Source of the DNA: Agrocybe praecox
Lineage: Eukaryota > Basidiomycota > Agaricomycetes > Agaricales > Agrocybaceae
Assembly (NCBI GenBank): GCA_964017145.1
Contig: OZ024840.1
Coordinates: 2,356,001 to 2,420,000, forward strand
Length of the DNA: 64,000 nt
Reading direction: 5' to 3'
The notes under the pieces are model-generated. The model saw only the letters and a list, made by a program, of their open reading frames with translations. It did no database searches and had not been told where the DNA came from. The number at the start of each line of letters is the position of its first letter. The stretch's first letter is position 1. Positions 39,984 through 54,353 of this stretch are shown here, one piece after another. The translations under genes and the position numbers were made by a program.

Positions 39984-41259
39984 TTAGAGAAGGTTCATTT
40001 CAGTTAAAGAATCCGATTCCAGCATTTCTAATTGACATTCGTTCAGACTGCGGATCCCCATAATCCATTCAATTATTTTTATACCAGGTAAAATGATAAT
40101 GTAGACACATACCTCTTTTCGATCTGATACGCGGCGTTCATACCAATCTCAAACTCTTCTTCAGTGAGCTCGCACGCCGAATGTCGAGCCAATTGAATTG
40201 CAGAGTCATAGTAATGCAAAGGAGACATCCCATCTTCATCTTTTGGTAGTAATGGATTGAGAAAGCGGAAATGGTGGAGCATGCGCGCGTGCGGTTTCAG
40301 GTGTGGATGAAGAGGTATTACGACATGAGCAAGTTGATCTGCAGAGGAGTAAACCAGTAGTCGGTGGTTGGTATCAATGGATCGTCGGGTTTAAGACATA
40401 CCAATACGTGGAATAGTATTGAGTAGCGCTCGTCGAAACGCAATCTCGCTGTATTCTGTGCCTGTAACAGAAACAATTTGAGTAAGTTCGGAGTATTCCC
40501 CCTTTGTGGACCGAAGTAGGATGCTTCGGTAAAAAAAAAAAGAGTATAGGATAGATATCGCAGGGAGATAAATGTATACGGGCGGTGGCTTGTCTTACCT
40601 GGTCTACCCCACCCTCCGTGATGCACGTTCTTTGGAAGGGACTCGTACGATATAAGACAAGAGCGAATGTGCTCTTGCAAAACATGCTTGTGAACCGACT
40701 GGAAAAGGAATAAAAGTTTCCAAGAACAGATTTTTCTTCAGTTATATAATACACACATAAGGATGTACATACATACAGCAGGTAAATCATCCCTCCCAAT
40801 CGTCCGGTATGTCTTTGAGATACGCTGGAGCTTTGAACGTACTGCGACTCGCCGTTTGACGCATAGTAGGCATGATACAGCGAACTACGAGGGATCCAAA
40901 TCAAGCCAATCAGGGAGGTTTCTTGGCAAGAAAATGAAAGAACAAAGGAGGCACACCACAACGAGATACGAAGCGCCAACTATGAGAGCATTGAAATTCC
41001 TGACCCAAGATCTAGTCGGTGAGGTACGGACTGCCTGCGAAATAATGGCAGCACAGGAGAGTCCAGTGGACACAATGGTTATGAGGACGAGGAAGACATA
41101 GATGGCATCGGAAAACGTCCTCAGCACTCTATGCATCAGAGTTCGCTGACTCTGCAGGACATGAACTGGCGTTTGGCGCAAATGACCACCGTAGTGTTGA
41201 CCATGACTGCCGCCCCTAGCTGTAAGTCTAAATACGTGTTGTTTGATTTCAACACTCAT
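39984..41259 (-). CDS. DLT1: DLT1-like membrane protein (defect at low temperature)
   Basis: The Dlt1 family is a fungal membrane protein of unclear function, named for a cold-sensitive yeast mutant. The start is 41259. Two membrane segments (FSDAIYVFLVLITIVSTGLS and NALIVGASYLVV plus FAVSCLLCV) surround the hallmark AVRTSPTRSWVRN. Then come KRRVAVRSKLQRISKTYRTI and GRDDLPA, SVHKHVLQEHIRSCLISYES, LPKNVHHGGWGRPG, GTEYSEIAFRRALLNTIPRI, HARMLHHFRFLNPLLPKDED and LTEEEFEIGMNAAYQIEK. The last exon, through an acceptor at CCGCAG, adds SLNECQLEMLESDSLTEMNL and TAA at 39984. Splicing fixes all frames; no break seen. Confidence 0.85.
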
Positions 41260-42526
41260 GCCAAATAGTCGCGGCGCGTCCGACGAGTCACGACATTATA
41301 ATTCGGCTCAGCTTGACTCTGTTCATTTAACGTTAAACACTGGCAGCATATAACTCTTGTATAGTACTCTGTGTTTTGCGGTATCGTAGTGAACACAGGG
41401 AGGCACACAAACTGTGCTCAACGTGCTCAATTATGATGATTTCGCTCGCATATCTTGCACCATTCTCTGTCTTGTAGCAGCTGGTCCATTTTTTGCTCAT
41501 GATTCAGTCTCTCAGGCCTCACTTCACATATTCAACAAAATTCAAATCCCCTTGCTCATTGCTCAGGCCTACGCGCCCATCGGATCTCAGCATTGAAAGT
41601 ATTAGATCATGTCAAATGTCGATTGGTCTGAGTTTAGCGGAGCTGGTTTCTCACGAGTGCAATATCAAACTCGATAAGCGCTCGATACCCACTCTGACAT
41701 ACATATAGAAAGCTCCAGGATGCAGTGAAACGCAGTTTACCCAAAGGCGGCGTAGGCAGCTTGACTTTGTATATAATAAACGGTATGGAAAGTCTCCGCT
41801 TCAGTTGGCCCACGCCGGGCAAGATGGATATTGTTTGAGAAAGTCTCTCTGATAGATTCGAAACAGGCGACGTAAAGGACCTCCTCGGTTACGCAACCTT
41901 TTCAGCTGCAGTTGTTGGATGATGGAGTTGTGGACGGACATGATTGCACGCCCTTTGCCTCCTTGCCCGAAGGACCACTGAATTCAACAACCCATTGGAA
42001 ATTTCAAACCCGACGACCATGACAAACTAACCTTCGTTGTCTACGTTTTTACTTACTCAATTGGTTGCGTCGGTCTTTAGATACATATTGACATCAATCT
42101 CATCCGCAACTGAAAGGCAAAGCACCACGTTTTTGTCGAGTTTGCACTTAGAGATCAATCAACCTCAGGGGCTAACTTACCGCGGGGAGAAGAAAGTTGT
42201 ATATATTCATCGTCAATCCGTTGGGCAAACGACGCGGGGTTAACTTTGTGTAAAATCGGCCAAACGTGGCCTTTGGTATGCATTCAAACTACGGAGGCTT
42301 CCAGCTGCTCGACGCGAGATACTAATACAAGATAGGAAAGCAAAGAATGGGCTTTTATGTGTAGCTACATAATGAAAATGAAAAAGAAGACAGGGAATAA
42401 AGACGAAAAAGAAAGGTGCGCGACCTGACGCAGGAAAGATAAACAGTCATGACACGGAGCCAGCAACGTATTGACTTTGAAAGAAAGAAAGAAACTGAGC
42501 GGGCCAATGCAATTGAACAAAGCTTC
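41260..42526. other. 1.27-kb gap, no gene seen
   Basis: This lies between the DLT1 start and the CAP gene stop, so it should hold the DLT1 promoter and the CAP 3' end. Frames of 60-71 codons occur (for example 42037-42243 plus) but lack motifs or splice partners. The CAP-proximal end (42350-42500) is purine-rich with GAAA runs. I cannot support a gene. Confidence 0.45.
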
Positions 42527-43883
42527 TATACTTGGACGTTTTGACTACAGGAGAAAAATTAGTATAGATTCTATAAAAGCATGAATAAGACTCACGCAAA
42601 ACGGCCAATTATATTCCCTTGAGCAGAGTATTCACAAACAAAGTATTTAGCAGCCTGAGAAAGAGAAAGTCACAGGTAAGCATCAAAGGAGTGTAGAACA
42701 ATTTAAAACAAGCTTACGCCAAAGCTAGCGGCGAAGATACCGTTACAAGACTGAACAGCACACCCAACCTGGGTAGTTCCCTTCCAAACTACTTGCGTGA
42801 AGTGGGATGGTACTGGGTTGCTAGCATCGTATTGAGCTGAGTTATATATGAGTATCAGGACATCACTTTAGTTCAACTGTTTTTCCAATCACTTACAAAC
42901 TTCGTCGGTCCAGGACTTGATGGCAGTAGCAATGCCGTAGTCAGAACCAGTTCCAGCAGCGAGGTTCTCTAAAATGACACAAAGATGATGTTTGGAAAAC
43001 TTGAATAAAGTGTGCAGAGGATGAAAACTAACCTCCGAAAGGTCCGAGAGATCCACCTGAATGCTGGAATACGCATCCGTTGGCCCATTGCTGAGCCTTT
43101 GCAGCCAAACTATTACTCCAGGTTAATGGGGATGCACCATGTTGGGCTCTGATTGTGTTGTGACCAGCAAGATAGGCCTGAATATCAGCCGATGAAGTCG
43201 AACTACTTCCGCTATCAGTGTTCGCAACAGCTGGAGCAGCCGAAGTTACGACAGGTTTGGCCGACGTGACGCTTGACCTTGGGGGAAGTGGTATCGTGGA
43301 CGCGGGTCTCACAGGGATGTTAGTGGTTGTGGGACGAGGGGCAGTGGAGAAAGTAGACGAGGATTGTTTGCCCTTAGAGGCGACGAATCCTTGTGCAACA
43401 GGTATAGAAGAGGAAGGGGAAGCCCTCGAATTCGAGGAAACAGCGCTCGTAGTTGAGCGAATAAAAGTAGTCTGACTAGAAACGACAGATGAGGCACTCG
43501 AAATGACACTTTCTGTCGGTAAAGCTGTGCTAATCGAGCGAGTAAATTCGGCGGAGGTAGATACTGGCACGGCAGTGGTAGACACCACCCTAATAGACAA
43601 TTTGTCAGAATCTGTCGAGAAAAATTGAATATTGAACATACTGAGTAGTACCACAGGCTGCGGCAATTACTGCGTTAATATCCTTGTTCAAGTCGACTTT
43701 GGTGATCACTGAACCCCAAGGGTCGGTGTTCATGAGAGCACCAGTCCAACCCCACTTGGATTTGCATCTTTGGACGCAATCTGCTGCCTGGTAGTGTCTC
43801 CTGGCGCAAGCAGGCCCTGCGAGCCCGCTCGGAAGAGAAGAAAAGATGAGACCTAGGGAAATGAAGAAGCTCAGTCTCGCCAT
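42527..43883 (-). CDS. Secreted CAP/PR-1 (SCP) protein with N-terminal Cys domain
   Basis: Start 43883 with signal peptide MARLSFFISLGLIFSSLPSG. A small Cys/Trp-bearing segment follows (ACARRHYQAADCVQRCKSKW, MNTDPWGSVITKVDLNKDIN), then about 150 residues of Ser/Thr/Pro linker, probably O-glycosylated. The CAP domain begins SADIQAYLAGHNTIRAQHGA, then SPLTWSNSLAAKAQQWANGC, FQHSGGSLGPFGGENLAAGT, FTQVVWKGTTQVGCAV and YFVCEYSAQGNIIGRFA. The His of AGHN, Glu of GENLA and His of SHFTQVVW fit the conserved CAP cavity. The last exon adds QNVQV and TAG at 42527. Fungal CAP proteins export sterols or bind lipids; the exact job here is unknown. Confidence 0.9.
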
Positions 43884-44181
43884 TTTTTTTGAAAGAAAGT
43901 GATGAAGAAAGAATGTGTAGGTGAAAGAAAAGAAGGATGCAGAAGAGAATGAACTCGTCCGCGAGGTTTTGTGATATCGAAAGGGATAAAGGAAAAGGAT
44001 GGAGAATACATGAGGGGCAAAGTTGCCAGCTTGGATGCAGGTTGGTTGCTACGAGACCATCTACGAGCCGCTCGTCGTTTACGGTCGTTGGTTACGACGT
44101 GAAAGGTTCTGTCTATTTTCATATTGACGCGGGTTAAACTTAAGCTAATATGTTTCGTTGTTCTTTACCTTTATCATCATC

Positions 44182-44850
44182 ATGTCTTCACCACCACCAT
44201 TTTATGTCTTCCTCGCACATTCATCTCTCTCAAATACTTCATCTCCGGGGCTCTCGAATACTCTAGGCCATCCTGTCATCCAGTATCACTATGCGGACGA
44301 TTCCCCGCTTTCTATTTTACCAACTCACCCTGATGAACACGTTCTTGTATTGAATTACAATGGAAAGAAACCTACCATTCAAAGCATTTCTCCAAGTCTG
44401 TCTGTCATGGGTCTCAAAATGGAGGAGGCTCCTGGCGCTGCAGTCGCAGATGAGAGTGGCAGGCGAAATGACACCATGTACATCATAGAAACATCGGACA
44501 ACGACCAGTATGTCTCCTTGGCTCATCAAGACTCATGATCGTTCTCAGTCTGCATACATATAGCCTGCTTTCGGCATCACATGGAGACCGTAAATCTGCC
44601 CATGCTGTTTTAGCCCAGTTCCAACATCGGTAGCGTCACTGATTTCTTGATAGTCCCTTGTTTTAATCAACAGAGAATATCAGAAACCAAGTTTTACGCA
44701 AAGCTCTGCAATATCCCACCAATGGAGGTGAGACCGCGTCGCCGACCACGCAGTTCACAAATCAGGATCAGCAAAGCCCTAAGGCATCTGGGCCGTTATC
44801 TTAAGGACATGCGAGCACCCCTCTCCTTCAAACCCTCCTCAGCTACGTAG
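44182..44850 (+). CDS. Small conserved-looking protein of unknown function
   Basis: Exons 44182-44507 and 44676-44850 join through GTATGT...CAGAG to 166 residues: MSSPPPFYVFLAHSSLSNTS, HPVIQYHYADDSPLSILPTH, DEHVLVLNYNGKKPTIQSIS, YIIETSDNDQISETKFYAKL, then a basic tail (RPRRRPRSSQ) and ALRHLGRYLKDMR. The HYADDSP and LxLxY pattern suggests a folded beta-rich N-terminal part. I do not recognise a family. The 168-nt intron is about three times longer than its neighbours, so a further exon may be hidden in it. The stop is 45 bp from the EMC7 stop on the other strand. Confidence 0.6.
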
Positions 44851-44895
44851 TCATAGAATAAGTGTATATTATAGATAAACGAAATCCGACAATGA

Positions 44896-45932
44896 TTATC
44901 GTTTAGCTTTCCTGTTATTACCGCGAACTTGTCTAGCTGAATTCCCAGCTTTAGTGGGCGTATGCCCCTGGTCTTCTCCGGCTGCCATGATAGACGAGAG
45001 CCTGTAGATTGTCTCAATTTCGTTGGACTTCAACGTAGTATTGTATACATACCCTGCCTTCAAATCCCCACTTTGCAGTGCACTTTGTATCCCGCTCATT
45101 TTACTTTGTTGGTCTTTGAATTCTTCAAGAGCCTCGGGGTCGAGATTTTTCTGAGTGTTGGGCTCAGTCAAAAGACAGCGTTTAGGCTCCAATTCCACTC
45201 ACAATAAGGTAAGGCATTAAAAGCATCATTCCTGCTCCACCAACCATGAGTAGCATCATAGGGTTCGCCAACATACTGCCGAGATTGAAGCTCTCGGGAG
45301 GTACGAAGTAAGTAAATCTGTCCTTTGCTGAGAGAACGATGGGATAGGGAAGAAGTATAGTCGAAGGCGGGTCCATTGGAGTACCGGCAACATATGGTCG
45401 AACTTCAGGTGAGGTTGCGTTAGAGGGTAAGTCTACTCTGACCTGTTGTATAAAGAACGTGTCAATCGAGGTTATACAGCGTCCTTCTAATCCACATACC
45501 TGGTCAAAGTAGAAGTCATGAGAGAATATGGACAGGATATATGTTCCCTCTGGGACATCTGGTCTATCATAGCAAGGAGTGTAAGGGAACGTAAATGTAA
45601 ACCAAGATTCAGGGGAGTTGTAACAACTCACATAGTGAATTCTCCTTTGTGATTTATCCCTCCGCTGTAAGCGCCCTCATTCAAAGAGGCCCAGGATTGT
45701 CCCAGAGTTTTAGCATCTATAGTTCATGCGATGAGAATACCATCGACACCACCAAACTCAAGTAAACGACTGAACTGGGACATGCGTCATTCCAAGCAAT
45801 TTTGCCAGTTATATCGAGAGTAAAAGCCAACGTAACACTGTTTGGAGAGAATAAGGTAAGCAGATAGAGCGATATTCCAAGTTATCGAACTCACAAAGAC
45901 AGGAATTGAAGAAATAAAGATAACCGTGCCAT
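44896..45932 (-). CDS. EMC7: ER membrane protein complex subunit 7
   Basis: Subunit of the EMC insertase, with a lumenal beta-sandwich and one membrane anchor. Signal peptide MARLSLFLQFLSF; then VTLAFTLDITGKIAWNDACP, LNEGAYSGGINHKGEFTM, DVPEGTYILSIFSHDFYFDQ, VRVDLPSNATSPEVRPYVAG. PPESFNLGSMLANPMMLLMV enters the membrane span GGAGMMLLMPYLI. The cytosolic tail is NLDPEALEEFKDQQSKMSGI and ends with a basic NNRKAKR. This is the standard EMC7 order (DUF2012, LKNPMxxM-like box, then the DPE motif). About six exons, intact. It is divergent from UTP23 with 162 bp between starts. Confidence 0.93.
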
Positions 45933-46094
45933 GTTCAAGGAGTAGTTCGGGACAAGCCTGTTCTGACGGACGATGCGCGCGTCCAGAATTAGCGATCAAT
46001 ATTCAATATTCAATAGAAACAAATAGCCTTTCGGCTGCTTTGCGGTTTCTTTACTTTTTAGACTCCATCTATCTCTATCCACACCCTTACAAAA

Positions 46095-47216
46095 ATGCGC
46101 CAAAAACGAGCTAAAGCATACCGGAAGCTCATGCATCTCTATTGCATGTCCTTTGGATTCAGGCAGCCTTACCAAGTCCTCAGTACGAAAATCGCTCTCA
46201 TTTACTTTTCTTTCCATGATACTGATCAGAAATTTACAGTCGATTCGGAAATGTGTAAATCGGCCGTATCTCAAAGTCTCGATTTCGCAAAGCAACTACA
46301 CACCGTTTTGCAAGGGGAGGTGAAACCAAGTGGGTATTCACCATTTGTGCCATCCGAAATATCTTGCAAAAAGAAACATAGCTAACTGCAATCACGGCAA
46401 AGCCGTTCTTCAGTGATCACCCAGTGCTGCATACACGAGCTATACTTGCAAGGAAAATCTCAACAACCAGCGGTCGACCTTGCCAAAAAATTTGAACGGC
46501 GAAAATGTAACCATCGAGAGCCTATTCCCGGGGACGAGTGCTTGGAAAGTGTCATTGGTGAGTTCAGATCACACCCAATGTCAAAAATTACCTCTGAAAA
46601 GTGGATACCGTGTATGCAATAGGCGACAAGAATAAGCACCGTTATGTCGTAGCGACTCAGTCGCATCCTCTGCGAGTTAAGCTTCGCTCAATTCCTGCGA
46701 CACCAATCGTTCATGTCAACCGCTCCGTAATGGTGCTGGAACCGCCAAGTGATGTCACTCTGAAAGCAAAGGAAGCTGTGAGTAAAGTTCGGTTCTCAAC
46801 CATTCAAGCCAAGAGTCTAGCGATCTTCGATTTAGAATGAAGAGCAAAAGCTTCACGCGACCACAGCTCCTGATCTTGCCCTTGTCGGACCATCTGCACC
46901 AGAGGAACGTAAAATAAAAAGGAAAGGTCCCAAGGGACCGAACCCTCTCAGCGTTAAGAAGAAAAAAGTTGAACCCGCAAAACCTCAGATAGTCAAACCT
47001 AAGCAATCACTTTCAAAGGAAGGGTCAGAAATGGTGACAGCGGGATCTAAGAGGAAAGCCGATGATTCTGAAGACGACGAAATCGTAGAAGATTCGAAGG
47101 CACAGGATTCACAGTCGAATACTCTTACACCTGCTGCGAAAAGAAGGAAGAGAAAGAGAAAGAAAATGGCAGCCTCAGAGGGTCAAGCAGATATAGCAAA
47201 AAGTAATGTCGATTGA
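46095..47216 (+). CDS. UTP23: rRNA-processing protein UTP23
   Basis: PIN-fold factor of the small-subunit processome, needed for early pre-18S cleavage and release of snR30. Start MRQKRAKAYRKLMHLYCMSF, then FRQPYQVLIDSEMCKSAVSQ after an intron whose acceptor is TTTACAG. MITQCCIHELYLQGKSQQPA and DLAKKFERRKCNHREPIPGD carry the Cys/His residues of the Utp23 zinc site. GDKNKHRYVVATQSHPLRVK, HVNRSVMVLEPPS, NEEQKLHATTAPDL and KGPKGPNPLSVKKKK follow. The tail is Lys/Arg-rich, as expected for nucleolar proteins. Five exons, complete. Confidence 0.94.
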
Positions 47217-47314
47217 TTTCAAAATACTAAAATGTTATACACGAAGACACGAAAGACCTGGTACGACGTAATACGAAACGATAGTGCAAAAATAAGAATG
47301 ATACGTTAGCACGT

Positions 47315-48839
<1,525 letters not shown>

Positions 48840-48843
48840 CTAA

Positions 48844-48930
48844 TGACTCAGGTGTGTTAGGCCGATTCATAATACAGCCGGCCATCGTAATCATATATAA
48901 GCGTCGCAGGTTCTACACATTTCTAGAAGC
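48844..48930 (-). promoter_or_regulatory. Polyubiquitin promoter: HSE, TATA and TGACTCA
   Basis: Upstream of the polyubiquitin ATG (48746, minus) lie TGACTCA at 48844-48850 (Gcn4/AP-1-type), a TATATA box at 48892-48900 and TTCTAGAA at 48921-48928, which is a perfect TTC-nn-GAA heat-shock half pair. The heat-shock element sits about 20 bp upstream of the TATA box. Stress induction of polyubiquitin genes is well known in fungi; use of these sites here is inference. Confidence 0.6.
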
Positions 48931-49061
48931 GTATTTGAGATGAAAGATTACCCTGACATTGAGTTGCAGACCGCTTTCACGAACAGTTATTCACAAAGAA
49001 CTCCTTGAAACAAGCTGTAAAGGCTGTCTAAATTTTGAACAAGCGTGTAAAGTAGCCGATT

Positions 49062-50425
<1,364 letters not shown>

Positions 50426-50580
50426 AATTTTTGATAGAATATTCGAGATGAAGTTCCTTGAACATGCTTGCGAGGAGCAGAGGAGGCTGATTTGTGCCAA
50501 AGGAGCTGAGCAAACGTCCACGTGCTCTGAAAAAGTTACACCGACGGTCAGATTCATCTTGCCTTTAACCTTATAGCACA

Positions 50581-51528
50581 ATGACTTCTGAGTGGTTATC
50601 ACCTCCAACACGGTCAGAGCTCATCGAGAACCTCGTATCCGGCGTCGGTAAGTTTTTGGTTTATTACCATCCATTTTGACCGTTGTCTGAACCTCGTTTC
50701 AAGACCGTTATAACCCTTCCAATGTTGGAATTCTCGAGGATTACCTGTACCACCAAATCAGAAGTGAAGAATACGACTGTCTGGCAAATTTGGCTATTCT
50801 CAAATTGTATGGAATTCATACCGATTCATGTGTTTGCCGTCTAATTCATCCCCTTACAGATACCAATTTAACCCAGATCTCTACAACCACGACGTCGTGA
50901 TCAACATCCTCATAAAAGCTCTAACAGCATCGCCTCTCCCAGATTTCAACCTCTGCGTCTCTTTACTCGACGACCGCACCACAGCATCCCAACCTGATGA
51001 ACCCGATCCTCTTCCTGCCATCCTCCCGATCCTCAAAGGTTTACATGGCCTACTTTTCCGCTGCCGCTTCCCTGCCTTCTGGGAAATCTATCAGTCAGGA
51101 GAGTTGGAGCATCTCCGAGACAATTTCACTGTTGAAGTAGCTGGATTCGAAGATGCTGTGAGGGCAGTTGCTATTCGTGCAGTCCGAGCCACATTCACGA
51201 GGATAAGCTCAGAGAGACTGGGCTCATACTTGAATTTGTCTGGTGCGTTATTTTCGAATGACAGCGCTTCGTAAAACCACAGCTAAAGAACCTTCAGGAC
51301 CTACTCTTGCTGCTTACATCCAAAAATTGGGATGGTCAATCGACGCTTCGACCTCCGTCGTAACGGTTCCTCCTAACCCTGATAACCAAATTGAGGCCAC
51401 CGTTGTCCAAGAAAGCGTGAAACTTCCTCGTATGTTCATTCTCATATTTCTTGACGCGAAGGTCTCTTAAATATTCCATTTTTACAGAATTAACCAAAAT
51501 CATTGCACATTCCGTGACGAAAGCTTGA
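50581..51528 (+). CDS. Translation initiation factor eIF3 subunit K
   Basis: Non-core subunit of eIF3 with HEAT-like and winged-helix parts. Start MTSEWLSPPTRSELIENLVS, then DRYNPSNVGILEDYLYHQIR, YDCLANLAILKLYQFNPDLY, NHDVVINILIKALTASPLPD, FNLCVSLLDDRT, PAILPILKGLHGLLFRCRFP, AFWEIYQSG and FEDAVRAVAIRAVRATFTRI. The winged helix gives LAAYIQKLGWSIDAST and ESVKLPQLTKIIAHSVTKA. YQFNP, FCRFxxFW and the C-terminal winged helix match eIF3k (CSN8/PSMD8 family). About five exons, intact. Confidence 0.92.
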
Positions 51529-51620
51529 CAATAGTCTATAACTACTATGTATTCGTAAAATTCGTTTCCTTCAGCAGAAGGGTTTGATTTCGTTATTGTG
51601 CCCTCCCATCTCTTGATCTC

Positions 51621-54086
51621 TTATACCAAAATGGCTGCCACAGTGCCCCATATTGCCATCGCGGCACCTATTGCAACCAGTGCACCGTCTAGAATGCCAC
51701 AGTTTCCTTCGATCATCACTTTCGCCAAAATAGGCCCTATTATCGAAAGTAAAAAGGCAGAGAATGACCCAACGAAAGCCATCAATGAACTGAATTCCGG
51801 AATTAAGATAGAAACAGCAACTGCTAGAGTTGTGATGCATATCCGCTGCAGAATTCCTAGTGCGCGCTTCCATCCACCAAAGCGCGAACCTGCAGGCGCT
51901 ATCGACAACCCATCAGGTTTATCTGCAAGATCTTCAGGGGAGAAAATTGGCGTGTCTATGCCAAGTAAAATTTCTATCGTGGCATTGAGCTGAAAAATAA
52001 ATCAGCTTTCACGTTGAGGTACAATGGAGGGTGGAGGAACCCACTGGTTGAGTATTGAGCGCAAATTTCGACCTGTGATATTAATTTAATGAAAAGACTC
52101 CAATACTCGATGATTTGGAAATTCCTTACAAGGGGCTCAGGACTAACATCCATAGACACAAATTATTCAAGAATGGATTATACCCTGGCGTCGCTAGCAG
52201 GTCAACACTGATCTACAATCGTTCGTAAGTCAATATTCGTGAAGAACTGTAAAGCAAAAGCAATGATGAATTACCTCGTCTCTGACATGAGTGCCAAACA
52301 TTCGATATCCAGCATATCCAATGATAGTATATATACACGTTGCAACAACCTAAAGGGAGAGTGTATAAGCATGGTTTAATGATGCTGGCGTAAAAAAAAT
52401 TCACAAAAGCCCAATTTATCATTTCATCGAACCTAGTGGGATCCGCCATGTCTCTAGCAAGGGAAGGTATGACTGCATGCCCAGAAAACTAAAGGCGAAA
52501 GTAAAATATGAGTGCCCGATTTTAATCAACTTCGAGAAAATCAGATACTTACCCCGGCCATGAATAATCCAAAAGCAACTCCTAAGTGGGTATAGTTTGG
52601 GACCCCGACGTTAGTCTCGGCGGGAATCCATAAACTTCCCGGGGCGTCTTTCTTTGTGAATCCATCTACCATGATTACAAACACCAGAAGAATTGTGGAC
52701 ACTACCCCTAGAATCGATGTATACGACAAAAGGGACAAAGGTAGAAATACGGTTGGGATGAGTCTGCATTCAGGTTATGTGAGATTGAGATACAAATACC
52801 GAAGGGTAGAATACTTACAGTAGTGTGCCCCATACTTTAAAAGTACTGGACGAGTACTGGGGTATCAATGAATGCAGAGAATCACCATAGAGGGTGATGA
52901 GTACGACACTGTTAATCAAAGTTAGTTCAATGTCCCAGCAGACGAAAACAAAAACAAAAAACATACGACACAGCGAATAATTCCAGACAAAACATAAAAC
53001 TAATAAAGGGTGTTACTTTCGACCCGAAAGCCTTTCTTCCAATGTCAGAATAAGATCGCAGTCGGTAGTCGGATAGAATGATTTTGGCCAGGATTTTGGC
53101 TCTGCATGACGATAATAGGTTAGTAGTTATTCAAGCGAATCAATCACTGACGAGGTACTCACGTATAACAAGACACAAAACCGTAAGAAACAATTAAAAC
53201 GGTGCCTGCGGCCCATCCCGAGTACGCGAAAGCGAGGGGTTCTGACAGCATTCCTATTCCCAAAAGAATAGCAATACAATTGAAAAGCTGGAGATTAAAA
53301 AAATCAATACAAACAGTATTCGGCTCGATTATTTAATATCAAGCTTACAGTCTGCCCAAACGTACTCTGCCCTCCCGAATGGCGTTGGAGAGCCTTATTA
53401 GAGCTCAGAGCCGAAGTGGTTGAAAGGCGGCGTCGGGAGACTCCAGTATTCACAGCTTGATACGAAGTTCCGCCCGTCGGAAGGTCCGACGCGTCTTTCA
53501 CTGCCACACTACTTTCAACCGGACGACGAGGGGTTACTGAGGCTGAAAAAGAGACTTTCTTGGACAACAGGGGCGTGTCTTCCCGATTACTTGGGCTTCC
53601 CGACAAGGGAGACGGTGCATATGGGCGTAGTCGACTTTCTTGCAAAAGAGACGCAGGGAAAGACTGCTGAGGACGGAGAGTTCGGGGCAGCTGTTGCTGG
53701 TGCTGTTCGCCTGTGTGGTCATACTCTTCATCCCATCCTAACTGCCCGACGAACGAGTCCATCCGACGCGTCTTGATAGGCCTTCTGGGAGAGGCGGGGG
53801 CATCCTCTACGTCTTCCTCTTCGTCTTCATCTATAACCGAAGCCTGGGACTCCTCATCATGTTCATCCTCATGGTCAAGAGCGTCAGAGGTAGCAACGGT
53901 GGAGCCCGCTACGAGATACTGAGCTCTCCGGTCTTTTCAAGGACCAAGATAAGGCAGGCGGGAGAAATTGAGAAACCAAGTCAAGAGATAAAAGAAAAAG
54001 GTCATACAGGATTGGATAGCATCTCTGACACTAGAACGAGCACTGGAGGCAGAACCGACGAAAAGAGATGGAGAGAATGAACTCAT
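51621..54086 (-). CDS. Vacuolar amino acid transporter (AVT1 / SLC32 type)
   Basis: Membrane carrier of the amino acid/auxin permease family, probably vacuolar. The start at 54086 gives MSSFSPSLFVGSASSARSSV, RDAIQSYRRAQYLVAGSTVA, an acidic stretch and a long cytosolic N-terminus (PRRPIKTRRMDSFVGQLG, REDTPLLSKKVSFSAS). Membrane segments start QTLFNCIAILLGIGMLSEPL AFAYSGW, then PFISFMFCLELFAVS, LIPTVFLPLSLLSYTSILGV, FGLFMAGFSGHAVIPSLARD, ATCIYTIIGYAGYRMFGTHV, LCLWMLVLSPLSKFALNTQP and CITTLAVAVSILIPEFSSLM. The LFN-x-x-x-x-xxGIGMLSxP box and SGHAVIPS are AVT1-like. More than ten introns, intact. Confidence 0.9.
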
Positions 54087-54353
54087 GGATATGGTTTGGA
54101 GCTAAAGCTTGGTATAGGCCCTATATATTTATAGCTCCTATCGCGGCTAATTGCCTAGAAAATTCTATGCGATTTCCGAATCCATCATTACAGTCATTTC
54201 GTAGATACAGGTCGTAAACAAGTCTTTTCAGGATGAGTTGGTCGCTCTGCGATTCGTCCACTGCATGTATGGGTCTCGAGACAGATCATATCCCTGCGAC
54301 GCCTTCCGTGAACTTCGCCGTGTGTCCGGTAGCTTTGCGTTGCTAGTAACGTC

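Noticed and set aside
44727..44752. A 26-nt GTGAGA...CAG segment as an intron in the small unknown gene
   Set aside because: Too short to be spliced, and the frame reads through it without a stop when the upstream acceptor is placed at CAGAG.
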